The translations under genes and the position numbers were made by a program. This document shows, in pieces, positions 27,077 through 36,320 of a stretch of 64,000 nt of DNA; the stretch's first letter is position 1, and each line of letters opens with the position of its first letter. The notes beneath the pieces were generated by a model. That model worked only from the letters and a program-made list of their open reading frames with translations. It was not told where the DNA came from and did not search any database. Source of the stretch: Janthinobacterium silvisoli. Lineage in GTDB: Bacteria; Pseudomonadota; Gammaproteobacteria; Burkholderiales; Burkholderiaceae_D. The DNA is taken from assembly GCF_014200725.1 (NCBI RefSeq), contig NZ_JACHCL010000001.1, positions 2,108,001 to 2,172,000 of the forward strand, given 5' to 3'.

Positions 27077-27082
27077 TATAAT
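27077..27082 (+). promoter_or_regulatory. -10 element (TATAAT) of the GNAT gene
   Basis: A perfect TATAAT. Transcription from about 27089 would leave an ATG at 27097 almost leaderless, whereas the TTG at 27109 would have a 20-base leader with GGAG. No good -35 is visible. Confidence 0.45.
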
Positions 27083-27108
27083 CGGTCCAACCAACCATGG
27101 AGACCGTC

Positions 27109-27519
27109 TTGTCCAACGATTACACCACCTTGCTGGAAACACCGAACATCGCCACCTACCAGCACCTGCGCGTGGCTGCTGGCCTCAGCCCCAAATCGAT
27201 GGAGGCGGCGGCCCGTGGCTTGCCCAATTCCCTGTTCGCCGTGCAAATCCTGCACGGCAAGGAGGTGGTCGGCATGGGACGCGTGATTGGCGATGATGGC
27301 TGTTTTTACCAGGTGGTCGATATCGCCGTGCTGCCCGCCCATCAGGGCAAGGGACTGGGCAAGCGCATCATGCAAGAGATCCACCGCTACATCGATACCA
27401 GCGTGCCGAAAAGCGCGTATATCAGCCTGATCGCCGATGGCCAGGCGCAAGACTTGTACGCGCAGTTCGGTTTTACGCACACGGCGCCCGCCTCGGTCGG
27501 CATGTCCCTGAAGCGTTAA
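27109..27519 (+). CDS. GNAT acetyltransferase
   Basis: 136 residues from a TTG at 27109, preferred because GGAG lies 6 bases upstream; the in-frame ATG at 27097 has none. The acetyl-CoA loop is 'VVDIAVLPAHQGKGLGKRIM' (QGKGLG) and the chain ends with the typical 'YISLIADGQAQDLYAQFGF' strand-helix. It resembles small arylalkylamine- or polyamine-type acetyltransferases; the substrate is not known. It is followed after 3 bases by a membrane gene and probably shares its transcript. Confidence 0.85.
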   Translation: MSNDYTTLLETPNIATYQHLRVAAGLSPKSMEAAARGLPNSLFAVQILHGKEVVGMGRVIGDDGCFYQVVDIAVLPAHQGKGLGKRIMQEIHRYIDTSVPKSAYISLIADGQAQDLYAQFGFTHTAPASVGMSLKR

Positions 27520-27522
27520 GCC

Positions 27523-28182
27523 ATGCCAGCCTGGCTGCCGTCACGCCGCCGCTGGGTGTGGCTCTCGGCCATGGCCGTCTGGCTTGTGCTGTCATTGGTG
27601 CTATTGCCTGCCCCGTCTGCGCAATGGAAACTGGGCTGGGCCGTGTTGACGGTGGGAATGCTGTTGACTTTGGCTCTGCGTAGCGTGCAGCTGATGCTGC
27701 ACCGACGGCGCTGGCAAAAAAGCATGTTGCTGGGTACACCCGTGTACTTGAGCGCCTTTCTCGGTCCCTGCGTGGCGGGCTTGCTGCGGCACTGCATCGT
27801 GATGCCGGTTTGGCTGAGCATCATTCCAGCACAGGAACAAGCCTTGCTGCTGGCGCATGCACAGTGCCGGCTCGCCGCGCGCGACCCGCAATTGCTGGCC
27901 GCAGCCTATGCCTTGATCGTCTTGATGCCGTGGAATCTGCCGCTGTGGTGGATGCTGCACAAGCTGCGCTTTGCCATCGAGCTCGATGGCGATGCGCGCA
28001 TGCTGGCGCAGGGCCATACGTTGAAAGAGTATGCTGCCGTGCTGCGGCGGCATGGCCAGTATTATTCCGGCTTGACGGGCACCTCCCCTTTTGCTCAGGA
28101 CGATCCGCAGGCACTGCGCCGTCGCCGCCGCATCATGGCCAGGCATGTCCAATCCCGTACAGCAGCGGCTAACTTGCTATAG
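27523..28182 (+). CDS. M56 (BlaR1)-like membrane protein lacking the zinc motif
   Basis: 219 residues with helices near 13-29, 35-52, 75-100 and 122-145. The stretch 'GPCVAGLLRHCIVMPVWLS' matches the M56 lead-in (family: 'PFAVGLLRPRIVLP'). The expected HELAH reads HAQCR (112-116), while the trailing R-D (120-121) and 'ELDGDARML' (family: 'ELACDARVL') are kept. The catalytic Glu and second His are therefore missing, so it cannot be a normal zinc peptidase. BlaR1/MecR1 proteins are membrane proteases that inactivate BlaI-type repressors; no BlaI gene is nearby. It is a probable pseudo-enzyme, placed between a GNAT gene and a HIRAN gene. Confidence 0.6.
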   Translation: MPAWLPSRRRWVWLSAMAVWLVLSLVLLPAPSAQWKLGWAVLTVGMLLTLALRSVQLMLHRRRWQKSMLLGTPVYLSAFLGPCVAGLLRHCIVMPVWLSIIPAQEQALLLAHAQCRLAARDPQLLAAAYALIVLMPWNLPLWWMLHKLRFAIELDGDARMLAQGHTLKEYAAVLRRHGQYYSGLTGTSPFAQDDPQALRRRRRIMARHVQSRTAAANLL

Positions 28183-28248
28183 TAGCGGCGGCAACGCCAA
28201 TTGCCGGTTCGCCATCGGCTCATTCCACCCAGAAATCAGAGAGATACC

Positions 28249-28749
28249 ATGCTTTACCTGCTCGCCTTCGCGATCGTTTTCGGTCTGTTGTATTACGTTT
28301 TCAGCGGCCGCACGCCCGTCAAACCGCTGGAGCGGGCACTGATCTCGGTGCGCCAGTATGTGCCGGAAATTCCAGCTGGCACACCGGCCCATCACTGGAG
28401 CGATAACGGGCGCTATGCCTCGGAAGTGGAAAACGATTCGATCTACCAGAGCGCCATCGCCAGGCTGGCAGGCAACCATGGTCCGGGCAACGCCGATGAA
28501 AAGTGCCTGGCGCTGCTCGTTTGCGACGACGCCAACCCTTTCCAGGACAAGGCCATCGCCGTGTTTATCGACGGCCAGCTGGTGGGCTACCTCGCGCACA
28601 ACGATGCGCTGCGCCTGCGCCGCAACCTGGGCCGCCAGGACCTGGTGGGCCAGCTGACCTCGTGCGACGCCGTGATCCGCGGCGGTGGCTTGTGGAATGG
28701 CAAGCGTCTGGCTTACGCCGTGTGGCTGGACTTGCAGCCTTACAATTAG
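28249..28749 (+). CDS. Membrane-anchored HIRAN-domain protein
   Basis: 166 residues from the ATG at 28249 (AGAGAG upstream). One N-terminal membrane helix (residues 2-19) is followed by a soluble domain. 'CDDANPFQDKAIAVFIDGQLVGYLAHNDALRLRRNL' has the NP-x-D-x-x-A-I-x-V ... VGYL pattern of the HIRAN domain, a small beta barrel that binds DNA 3' ends in helicases such as HLTF and occurs alone in many bacteria. Attachment to the membrane is unusual for a DNA-end binder. It lies 66 bases after the M56-like gene, same strand. Confidence 0.65.
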   Translation: MLYLLAFAIVFGLLYYVFSGRTPVKPLERALISVRQYVPEIPAGTPAHHWSDNGRYASEVENDSIYQSAIARLAGNHGPGNADEKCLALLVCDDANPFQDKAIAVFIDGQLVGYLAHNDALRLRRNLGRQDLVGQLTSCDAVIRGGGLWNGKRLAYAVWLDLQPYN

Positions 28750-29012
28750 CAACTGCTGCAAGGAAAATGGCATCATGAATATAATTTATGCAACTACACG
28801 CCGCACGATATAGTTACAATTAATATATTTATTTCTAAAATCTGCTAAGGTTGGCCTATCGCCAGCGCCTCATTGCGGCTGCTCCCGGCATGAGAGCAGC
28901 CCGCATTCCATCAGCATCCCGTATTCCTGACGATCCGGCCCGGCACCAGCTCGGCCAGCCTGGCCAGCACTATCTGCTGGCATTCTGCTGAGATCATTGA
29001 TATGGAGTCCTC

Positions 29013-30047
29013 ATGCGTTTGCATCGCTACCCACAAGTGAAAATCAAGCCAGTGATACTGGCCGTCGATGACGAACCGTCCAATCTGCAGCTGCTGCGGC
29101 AGATATTGCAGGACGATTACACCTTGCTATTCGCCAAGCATGGCGAAAGCGCGCTGGCACTGGCGCGCGAGGAACGTCCCGCGCTGATCCTGCTCGACGT
29201 GATGATGCCAGGCATGAATGGCCACGCCGTTTGCCGCCGCCTGAAGGCCGAACCGCTGACAGCGGCCATTCCCGTCATCTTCGTGACGGCGCAGGGAGAG
29301 TTGGACGACGAATTGAGCGGCTTTGAAGCGGGCGCGGTCGACTACATTACCAAACCGCTCAGCCCGGCCATCGTGCGCGCCCGCGTGTCCAACCACCTGT
29401 CGCTGGTGCGCATCGAGGAATTAAAGCAAACGCGGCTGCAAATCGTCCAGCGCCTGGGGCTGGCGGCCGAATACAAGGATAATGAAACAGGGCTGCACGT
29501 GATACGCATGAGCCACTATGCGCGCCTGCTGGGCGTAGCCGCCGGCATGCACGAGGACGAGGCGGACGACCTGCTGCACGCTGCCCCCATGCACGACGTG
29601 GGCAAGATCGGCATTCCCGATCGCATCCTGCAAAAACAGGGCAAGCTCGATGACGATGAATGGCACACCATGCGCGCCCACGCAGTGATCGGCGGCGACA
29701 TCATCGGGATACACCCGGCCGGCGGCATGCTGGCGCTGGCCCGCGAAATCGCCCTGACCCACCATGAAAAATGGGATGGCAGCGGCTATCCGCGCGGCTT
29801 GGCCGGTGACAATATTCCGCTGGCGGGCCGCATCGTCGCCATCGCCGACGTCTTCGACGCACTGACCTCCAGGCGCCCGTACAAGCGGGCCTGGCCGATG
29901 GCGGATGCGCTTGCTTATTTGCAGGAACAGAAGGGCAGCCACTTCGATGCAGAACTGGTCGATCTGTTCATGAGTGAGCGGCATGCGATCGATGCGATCA
30001 GGACACGCTGGGCGGAAGGGGAAACGGCGTTGGAAGGGCCGCAATGA
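29013..30047 (+). CDS. Response regulator with HD-GYP domain (cyclic-di-GMP phosphodiesterase)
   Basis: 344 residues: receiver (D62 in 'LILLDVMMPGMNG', Lys in 'DYITKPLSP') then an HD-GYP domain with H194-D195 in 'MHDVGKIGIPD' and 'HHEKWDGSGYPRGL' (H250-H251, GYP 258-260). All metal ligands usual for activity are visible, so hydrolysis of c-di-GMP to GMP is expected, as for RpfG. The ATG at 29013 has GGAG 7 bases upstream. No partner kinase is adjacent. A 263-base AT-rich gap with the HIRAN gene probably holds its promoter. Confidence 0.93.
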   Translation: MRLHRYPQVKIKPVILAVDDEPSNLQLLRQILQDDYTLLFAKHGESALALAREERPALILLDVMMPGMNGHAVCRRLKAEPLTAAIPVIFVTAQGELDDELSGFEAGAVDYITKPLSPAIVRARVSNHLSLVRIEELKQTRLQIVQRLGLAAEYKDNETGLHVIRMSHYARLLGVAAGMHEDEADDLLHAAPMHDVGKIGIPDRILQKQGKLDDDEWHTMRAHAVIGGDIIGIHPAGGMLALAREIALTHHEKWDGSGYPRGLAGDNIPLAGRIVAIADVFDALTSRRPYKRAWPMADALAYLQEQKGSHFDAELVDLFMSERHAIDAIRTRWAEGETALEGPQ

Positions 30048-30225
30048 AGTGAACTCCCACCGCTGTCCATGTTGTTGCGTCACACAAAGGAGAGTCAACA
30101 CTGGGGTTGACGCCGATGAAGACCACGGGCAGAGCAAGGAGTTCCCGACTAGCTTAGCGCCTAAGGGGGAGAATAAATTTGATCGATATCAAATTGTGCT
30201 CAATCAACCATCCACTCCATGTAAA

Positions 30226-30259
30226 AAAAGCCGCCCTCCTTCCGGATGGGGCGGCTTTT
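30226..30259. terminator. Bidirectional terminator between the HD-GYP gene and maeB
   Basis: AAAAGCCGCC pairs with GGCGGCTTTT with A- and T-runs outside. The remaining 180 bases of this gap show no gene. Confidence 0.8.
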
Positions 30260-30298
30260 ATCGTTCAGCGGCCGCAGCCGCTGCTCTACGATTACATT

Positions 30299-32617
30299 TT
30301 ACACTTTACGTTGAGCAACAGCGTCCACCACGCACAGCGCGGTCATGTTGACGATACGGCGCACGGTAGCCGATGGGGTCAGGATGTGAACCGGCTTGGC
30401 GCAGCCCAGCAGGATCGGGCCCACGGCGATGCCGTTGCCAGCCGCCGTCTTCAACAGGTTGTAAGCGATGTTGGCGGACTCGATATTCGGCATGACCAGC
30501 AGGTTGGCATCGTTTTTCAATGACGAGTTCGGCATCATTTTTTGACGCAGCTTGCTGTCCAGGGCAGTATCGCCATGCATTTCGCCGTCGATTTCCAGCT
30601 CCGGTGCGCGTTCCTTGACGATAGCCAGGGTAGCGCGCATCTTTTGCGCCGAGGCGCTGTCGCTGGAACCGAAGTTCGAGTGCGACAGCAGGGCGGCGCG
30701 TGGCGACAGGCCGAAACGGGTCATTTCCTCGGCAGCCATGATGGTGATCTCGGCCAATTGATCGGCGTCCGGATTTTCATTGACGTGCGTGTCGACCATC
30801 ACCAGTTGGCGCTCAGGCAAGACCAGCACGTTCATGGCGGCGTAGACATTGCTGCCGGCGCGCTTGCCCAGCACCTGGTCGATGTATTTCAGGTGCAGCT
30901 GGGTGGTGCCGAAGGTGCCGCAGATCATGCCGTCGGCGTCGCCCTTGTGGATCATCATCGAACCGATCAGGGTGTGGCGGCGGCGCATTTCCAGCTTCGC
31001 GTATTCTTCGGTGACGCCCTTGCGGCTGGTCATGTCGTAATACGTGTGCCAGTAATCGCGATAGCGCTCGTCGGAATCCGGATTGATGACGTCGAAATCG
31101 ACGCCATGTTTCAGGCGCAGGCCGAATTTGGCGATGCGTGCTTCCAGCACGGCAGGACGGCCCACCAGGATAGGACGCGCCAGTTTCTCATCGACCACCA
31201 CTTGCACGGCGCGCAGCACGCGCTCTTCTTCGCCTTCGGCGTAGACGATGCGCTTCAGGTCGGCCGGCGTGGATTTTGCCATCAGGAACAATGGCTTCAT
31301 GAAGGTGCCGCTGCGGTAGACGAATTGCTGCAGGCTGTCTGCATAGGCTTGCAGATCCTTGATCGGACGCGTTGCCACGCCGGAATCTTCCGCTGCCTTG
31401 GCGACCGCTGGTGCGATCTTGATCAGCAAACGCGGATCGAACGGCATCGGGATCAGGTATTCAGGGCCGAACGACAGGTTGCTGATGCCGTAGGTGGTGG
31501 CTACGATGTCCGACTGCTCGGCGTGCGCCAGGTCGGCGATCGCGTGCACCACGGCGATTTCCATTTCGCGCGTGATCGTTGTCGCGCCGCAATCGAGGGC
31601 GCCGCGGAAGATGTAAGGGAAGCACAGCACGTTGTTGACCTGGTTCGGATAATCCGAACGACCGGTGGCGATGATGGCGTCGCTACGCACGGCCTTGACT
31701 TCTTCCGGCAGGATTTCCGGATTCGGATTGGCCAGCGCCAGGATCAATGGATTGGGCGCCATCTTGCGCACCATATCTTGCTTCAGCACGCCGCCGGCGG
31801 AGACGCCCAGGAAAATGTCGGCGTCCGGGATGATCTCGGCCAGGGTACGCAGTGGCGTATCTTGTGCGAAACGTTCCTTGTCCGGATCCATCAATTCCGT
31901 GCGGCCCTTGTAAACTACGCCAGCCAGGTCGGTGACGTAGATGTTTCTCAAAGGGAAGCCCAAGTCAACGATCAGGTCCAGGCAAGCCAGCGCTGCGGCG
32001 CCCGCGCCCGAGACCACCAGTTTGCAGTCCTCGATTTTCTTGCCGACAGCTTTCAAGCCGTTCAGGATGGCCGCGCCCACGATAATGGCGGTACCGTGCT
32101 GGTCGTCATGGAAGACAGGAATCTTCATGCGGTCGCGCAGCTGGCGTTCGATATAGAAGCACTCGGGGGCCTTGATGTCTTCCAGGTTCACGCCGCCGAA
32201 GGTCGGTTCCAGCGCGGCGATGATGTCGACCAGCTTGTCCGGATCCGATTCATTGATTTCGATGTCGAACACATCGATGCCGGCGAACTTCTTGAACAGT
32301 ACGCCCTTGCCTTCCATGACCGGCTTGGCGGCCAGCGGGCCAATGTTGCCCAAACCCAACACTGCAGTACCGTTGGTGATCACCGCCACCAGGTTGCCGC
32401 GCGCCGTATATTTATAGGCATTGGCTGGATCGATAACGATTTCTTCGCATGGCGCAGCCACGCCTGGCGAGTACGCCAGCGCCAGATCGCGCTGGTTGGT
32501 CAGTTGCTTGGTGGGCGTCACGCTGATCTTGCCGGGGCGCGGGCACTCGTGATATTCGAGTGCGGCCTGGCGCAATTGTTGACGCAATTCTTCTTTTTGG
32601 TCAGATGACGAATCCAT
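30299..32617 (-). CDS. maeB: NADP-dependent malic enzyme with phosphotransacetylase-like domain
   Basis: 772 residues. The N-terminal 430 are malic enzyme: '[12 protein letters not shown]', '[40 protein letters not shown]', '[21 protein letters not shown]' and a '[15 protein letters not shown]' nucleotide fold. The remaining 340 resemble phosphate acetyltransferase and act as a regulatory or oligomerising module in this class. The enzyme oxidises malate to pyruvate and CO2, making NADPH. ATG 32617 is preceded by AGGAAGG. Monocistronic, with a terminator 40 bases beyond the stop. Confidence 0.96.
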   Translation of the reverse strand: MDSSSDQKEELRQQLRQAALEYHECPRPGKISVTPTKQLTNQRDLALAYSPGVAAPCEEIVIDPANAYKYTARGNLVAVITNGTAVLGLGNIGPLAAKPVMEGKGVLFKKFAGIDVFDIEINESDPDKLVDIIAALEPTFGGVNLEDIKAPECFYIERQLRDRMKIPVFHDDQHGTAIIVGAAILNGLKAVGKKIEDCKLVVSGAGAAALACLDLIVDLGFPLRNIYVTDLAGVVYKGRTELMDPDKERFAQDTPLRTLAEIIPDADIFLGVSAGGVLKQDMVRKMAPNPLILALANPNPEILPEEVKAVRSDAIIATGRSDYPNQVNNVLCFPYIFRGALDCGATTITREMEIAVVHAIADLAHAEQSDIVATTYGISNLSFGPEYLIPMPFDPRLLIKIAPAVAKAAEDSGVATRPIKDLQAYADSLQQFVYRSGTFMKPLFLMAKSTPADLKRIVYAEGEEERVLRAVQVVVDEKLARPILVGRPAVLEARIAKFGLRLKHGVDFDVINPDSDERYRDYWHTYYDMTSRKGVTEEYAKLEMRRRHTLIGSMMIHKGDADGMICGTFGTTQLHLKYIDQVLGKRAGSNVYAAMNVLVLPERQLVMVDTHVNENPDADQLAEITIMAAEEMTRFGLSPRAALLSHSNFGSSDSASAQKMRATLAIVKERAPELEIDGEMHGDTALDSKLRQKMMPNSSLKNDANLLVMPNIESANIAYNLLKTAAGNGIAVGPILLGCAKPVHILTPSATVRRIVNMTALCVVDAVAQRKV

Positions 32618-32822
32618 GCTGTGCTGCCTTCCTGTTTGGTCGATCGGGTAGTCTTCGATTTTATCAGACCGATTCTTTCAATTAGCTAGGTATTTTCCGC
32701 TAGCCACAGTCTGATATCACGAAAACGTATAACCCCACATTGTAAGCCTCCCTGTGGACGCCAACGAACAAGGCATTAAAAACTATCAAATTTAAATATT
32801 CGATTAATTTAAACAATCATCA

Positions 32823-34019
32823 CTATGCCGCAAGACGGACGCCAGGCCGGAAGCGCAAGGCGATCAGCAACAGGATCAGCACGCCACCTGCCATCACCAT
32901 CCACGCCTGCGCCAGGCTGGACGAATGCTGGCGGATCAAGCCGGCGATAAACGGCATGGCGCTGGCGATGATGTAACCACCGCCCTGCACGAAACCGAGC
33001 AGGGCGCCGGCGCTGGCCGGGTCAACCACATGGTCCATGCTGACGATCAGCGACAGCGGGAACAGCGCGCCGATGCCGATGCCAAGCAAGACCATCGCAG
33101 GGATCGCCAGCTGTGCGGGCGCCAGGATCAAACAAGCCAGCCCGCCCAGCACCGACAACAGCACCGTCAGCAGCAGGATGCGGCGGTCGGGAAAACGGTT
33201 GATGATGCTCGACACGACCAGGCCTGCCAGCACTTCCATCAGGGTCAGGCCGCCCAGCAGCAAGCCGCTTTCAGCCGCGCTCCAGCCCAGTTCCGTATAA
33301 AACGGTGGCAACCAGGCCAGCACCAGGGTGTAAGCGCCCGTGCCGATACCGAAAAACACCATCAGCAGCCAGGCGCGCGGCGCCTTCACGGGCAAGCTGG
33401 CGCCCGTGCCAGTCGACACATCGCGCCGCGAGGCGCTGGCACGGCGCCACAGCAGTGCAGCGGCTGCGGCCGGCAGCGCCCACAAGGCCAGCAGCACTTG
33501 CCAGCCCAGCGCTTGCGCCAGCGGCGAGGCGCTGGCGGCCGCAATCGCTGCGCCGCCCATGATGCCGGTAGTATAAAACCCCATCAGTTGGCCGGCCCGC
33601 CCGGGGAAATGGCGCTTGATAAAGGCAGGCAGCAAGGCTTGCACCAGGGCGATACCCAAGCCACCCAAAGCCGCCGTGGCGATCAGGCCGGCACTGCCAT
33701 GCAGCGGCCAGCGCAGCACGCAAGCGACGGCGATGATGGTAACGCCCAGGCCGATGCCGCGCACCACGCCCAGGCGTTTTTGCAATTGGGCGCCCAGCAG
33801 CGCACAAATCCCCATGGCAAACACGGGCACGGTGGTCAGCAAGCCTGCGTCGGCGCTGCTGATGCCGGTCGCCGCTTGTATGCTGTCGAGCAAGGGGCCG
33901 ATGGCGGCCAAAATGGGGCGCAGGTTCAGGCCCAGCAAGATGATGGCAGTCACCAGCAGCGCTGTCGACGTGGTATGTGTTGACGCAGCAACCGTTGTAG
34001 ATGAGGAATTAGTGCTCAT
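32823..34019 (-). CDS. MFS transporter, CynX/NimT type
   Basis: 398 residues with 12 predicted helices. 'ILLGLNLRPILAAIGPLLDSI' in the first helix is the hallmark of the cyanate/2-nitroimidazole transporter group (CynX, YeaN/NimT, YycB). No cyanase gene is nearby, so cyanate is not implied; small-molecule efflux is an equally good guess. Start at ATG 34019 (AAGGA upstream). It is divergent from a MarR regulator with a palindrome between them, so the MarR protein probably represses it. Confidence 0.88.
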   Translation of the reverse strand: MSTNSSSTTVAASTHTTSTALLVTAIILLGLNLRPILAAIGPLLDSIQAATGISSADAGLLTTVPVFAMGICALLGAQLQKRLGVVRGIGLGVTIIAVACVLRWPLHGSAGLIATAALGGLGIALVQALLPAFIKRHFPGRAGQLMGFYTTGIMGGAAIAAASASPLAQALGWQVLLALWALPAAAAALLWRRASASRRDVSTGTGASLPVKAPRAWLLMVFFGIGTGAYTLVLAWLPPFYTELGWSAAESGLLLGGLTLMEVLAGLVVSSIINRFPDRRILLLTVLLSVLGGLACLILAPAQLAIPAMVLLGIGIGALFPLSLIVSMDHVVDPASAGALLGFVQGGGYIIASAMPFIAGLIRQHSSSLAQAWMVMAGGVLILLLIALRFRPGVRLAA

Positions 34020-34097
34020 GGATAGTCCTTGCCTCGCCTGGAGGCGCATGGTTTAATGCTTTACGCGAAATTAACTCGATAGAAAGTATCTTAACAC

Positions 34098-34113
34098 AGA
34101 GATTAAAATCTCT
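34098..34113. promoter_or_regulatory. Palindromic operator between the MFS and MarR genes
   Basis: AGAGATT-AA-AATCTCT, a perfect 16-bp dyad in the 100-118 bases between two divergent starts. MarR proteins bind such dyads, so it is the likely autoregulatory site. Confidence 0.6.
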
Positions 34114-34137
34114 CTTGACGTGAAGATAAATGCAAAA

Positions 34138-34656
34138 ATGACAGATACGCCTCTGCAGCACAACCGCGCCCGCTACGCCGCCGAACAATGGCAGCGCGAA
34201 TTGCCGGACATGGATACGGGCGCCATGCAGCTGGTGGGCCAGCTGGGCACAGTGGCGCACCTGATGGCGCGCGACTGGCTCAATCCCCTGTTTGCGGAGC
34301 ATGGCTTGCAGCCGGGAGAGTTCGATGTGCTGGCCACCCTTCGCCGCTCGGGCGCACCGTATGCCTTGATGCCGACGGCCCTGTACGAAGCGGCCATGCT
34401 GTCTTCGGGCGGCATGACCAACCGCATCGACCGCCTGGAAACGGCTGGCCTGATCGAGCGGCAAAAACATCCGAGCGACCGGCGCGGCGTGCTGGTGGCC
34501 TTGACGGCCAAGGGACTGGAACTGATAGAAAAACTGGTGCGCCTGCACGTGGACAACGAACGCACCATGCTGGCGTGCTTGAGCGCGGACGAGCAGCGCC
34601 AGCTCGACCAGTTGCTGGCCAAACTACTGCAGGGAATGGCGCAGGCGAAGCGTTAG
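34138..34656 (+). CDS. MarR-family transcriptional regulator
   Basis: 172 residues from ATG 34138; GTG 34120 would add six residues. The winged helix includes 'GEFDVLATLRRSG', recognition region 'ALMLSSGGMTNRIDRLETAGLI'-like and the wing 'HPSDRRGVLVALTAKG', which are standard MarR features. It probably senses a phenolic or other small ligand and controls the divergent transporter. Its stop codon overlaps the stop of the convergent hypothetical gene. Confidence 0.9.
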   Translation: MTDTPLQHNRARYAAEQWQRELPDMDTGAMQLVGQLGTVAHLMARDWLNPLFAEHGLQPGEFDVLATLRRSGAPYALMPTALYEAAMLSSGGMTNRIDRLETAGLIERQKHPSDRRGVLVALTAKGLELIEKLVRLHVDNERTMLACLSADEQRQLDQLLAKLLQGMAQAKR

Positions 34657-35246
34657 GAAAGCAGGCGCGCCAGCTCACGCAGCGCCGCATGGCCGCGCCG
34701 CGCCCGCGTTGTCAAGGCATCCGGCGCATGACTGCCATACAGCGCCTGCACATGGCCGGCGCTGGCCGCGCGCAAATCGATGCCGCTCCCGGCAGGATCG
34801 GGCAGATGCCCCTCGACCAGTGTGAGGAAATAGTGGCGGGGCGCGCCGCGCAAGTTGGCGGCAAACTGCAGCACCAGGGCATTCTCGAACACCAGCGCGC
34901 CGCTGCGCGCGCCCGGCTCCAGCAGCAATCGATACGGCGGCAACGGGCGCCGCGCGGCGCGCAGGAACGATGCCAGGCGGAGTTGATAGCCCAGTTCCAG
35001 TCCATTCGCCAGCAGTCGTCCCTGTTGCAGATACACCTTGAACGACGCCTGCACGCTGTGGCGGCCATCATGGAACAGGCATGCATCCTCGTACAGGCAC
35101 AGCTGCCCGCCGTCGCACAGCTCATCAAAGCCGCACGCCAGCAGTGCCGGCGCGCCGAACGAATCCAGGCCGACGGTCTGCGGGTCGCGCAGCCAGCCAT
35201 CGTCAAGATACGCTTGCAGTACGGCATAGAGATCGCGGGTGGACAT
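34653..35246 (-). CDS. Uncharacterised protein
   Basis: 197 residues from ATG 35246 ('MSTRDLYAVLQAYLDDGWLRD'). No signal peptide or membrane helix is seen, and no family is recognised. It contains blocks such as 'ASFKVYLQQGRLLANGLELGYQLRLASFLR' and 'ALVFENALVLQFAANLRGAPRHYFLTLVEGHLPD', suggesting an alternating strand-helix fold. The amino-acid composition and framing look genuinely coded. A longer frame upstream would overlap the divergent thiL gene and is rejected. It sits between marR (convergent) and thiL (divergent). Confidence 0.65.
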   Translation of the reverse strand: MSTRDLYAVLQAYLDDGWLRDPQTVGLDSFGAPALLACGFDELCDGGQLCLYEDACLFHDGRHSVQASFKVYLQQGRLLANGLELGYQLRLASFLRAARRPLPPYRLLLEPGARSGALVFENALVLQFAANLRGAPRHYFLTLVEGHLPDPAGSGIDLRAASAGHVQALYGSHAPDALTTRARRGHAALRELARLLS

Positions 35247-35333
35247 ATTAAAATCAGCAACGGTGGCAAAGGCGCCCATTGTAGGCCAGCCTATAATAGC
35301 CGGGCCACACCCCACCCAACCAACACACTCGCC

Positions 35334-36314
35334 ATGGCCCCTCAAGACGCGCTTTCCGAATTCGACCTGATCAAACAATATTTTGTGCGCCAGCGGCCTG
35401 GCCGCGCCACCCTCGGCATCGGCGACGATTGTGCGCTGCTCACGCCCACGACGGGCAGGCAGATCGCCATTTCGTCGGACATGCTGGTCGAAGACCGGCA
35501 TTTTTTTGCCGGCGCCGATGCGCGCATGCTCGGACATAAAAGCCTGGCCGTCAATTTATCGGACCTGGCCGCCATGGGCGCGCGCCCGGTCGCTTTTACC
35601 CTGGCCTTGTCGCTACCGCAGGCCGACCGCCACTGGCTGGCCGGTTTTGCCGAAGGCTTGTTCGCACTGGCCGACGAACACGGCTGCGAATTGATCGGTG
35701 GCGACACCACCAAGGGACCGTTAAATATCTGCATCACCGTGTTTGGCGAACTGGCGCCTGGCCAGGCATTGCGCCGCAGCGCGGCCCGAGCGGGTGACGA
35801 TATCTGGATCAGCGGCACCCTGGGCGATGCGCGCCTGGCGCTGGCCGGCTACCGCATGGAGCAGAACTTGCCGCCAGCCGACCTGCTGACAGCGGCGGCG
35901 CGTATGCATACGCCCACGCCGCGCGTGGCCCTGGGCTGCGCGCTGGCCGAAGCGGGCATCGTCCACGCCGCCATCGATATCTCCGATGGCCTGGTGGGAG
36001 ATTTAGGCCACATCCTGAAAGCCTCGCAAGTGGGCGCCACGCTCGATGTCGACGCACTGCCGGCCGGCCCCGTGCTGGCCCGGCAAGACAAGGCGCTGCG
36101 CCGCCGCTACACGGCCGCCGGCGGCGACGATTACGAACTGTGCTTCACCGCCCCCGCTGCCTCGCGCGACGCCATCGCCGCGCTGGCGATCAGCTGCGGC
36201 ACGACCGTCACGCGCGTGGGCCGCATCGACACAGAAGCAGGCTTGCGCCTGGTCGATGCAGCCGGCTTGCCGCTCGATTTGCAGCTCGCCTCTTTCGACC
36301 ATTTCAGTGGATAG
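35334..36314 (+). CDS. thiL: Thiamine-monophosphate kinase
   Basis: 326 residues of the ThiL/PurM fold. 'LGIGDDCALL' and 'SSDMLVEDRHFF' form the Mg-ATP and substrate site; 'LIGGDTTKGP' and 'AIDISDGLVGDLGHI' follow; the C-terminal part has 'AAGGDDYELCFT'. It phosphorylates thiamine monophosphate to the active diphosphate. TATAAT lies at 35292-35297. The start ATG 35334 has no clear ribosome site; the same frame stays open far upstream across the convergent gene but that part is not coding. Other thi genes are not in this window. Confidence 0.96.
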   Translation: MAPQDALSEFDLIKQYFVRQRPGRATLGIGDDCALLTPTTGRQIAISSDMLVEDRHFFAGADARMLGHKSLAVNLSDLAAMGARPVAFTLALSLPQADRHWLAGFAEGLFALADEHGCELIGGDTTKGPLNICITVFGELAPGQALRRSAARAGDDIWISGTLGDARLALAGYRMEQNLPPADLLTAAARMHTPTPRVALGCALAEAGIVHAAIDISDGLVGDLGHILKASQVGATLDVDALPAGPVLARQDKALRRRYTAAGGDDYELCFTAPAASRDAIAALAISCGTTVTRVGRIDTEAGLRLVDAAGLPLDLQLASFDHFSG

Positions 36315-36320
36315 ACTGGA

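Noticed and set aside
30048-30225. Mobile-element remnant after the HD-GYP gene
   Set aside because: The 178 bases look non-coding, but no terminal repeat or transposase fragment could be recognised.
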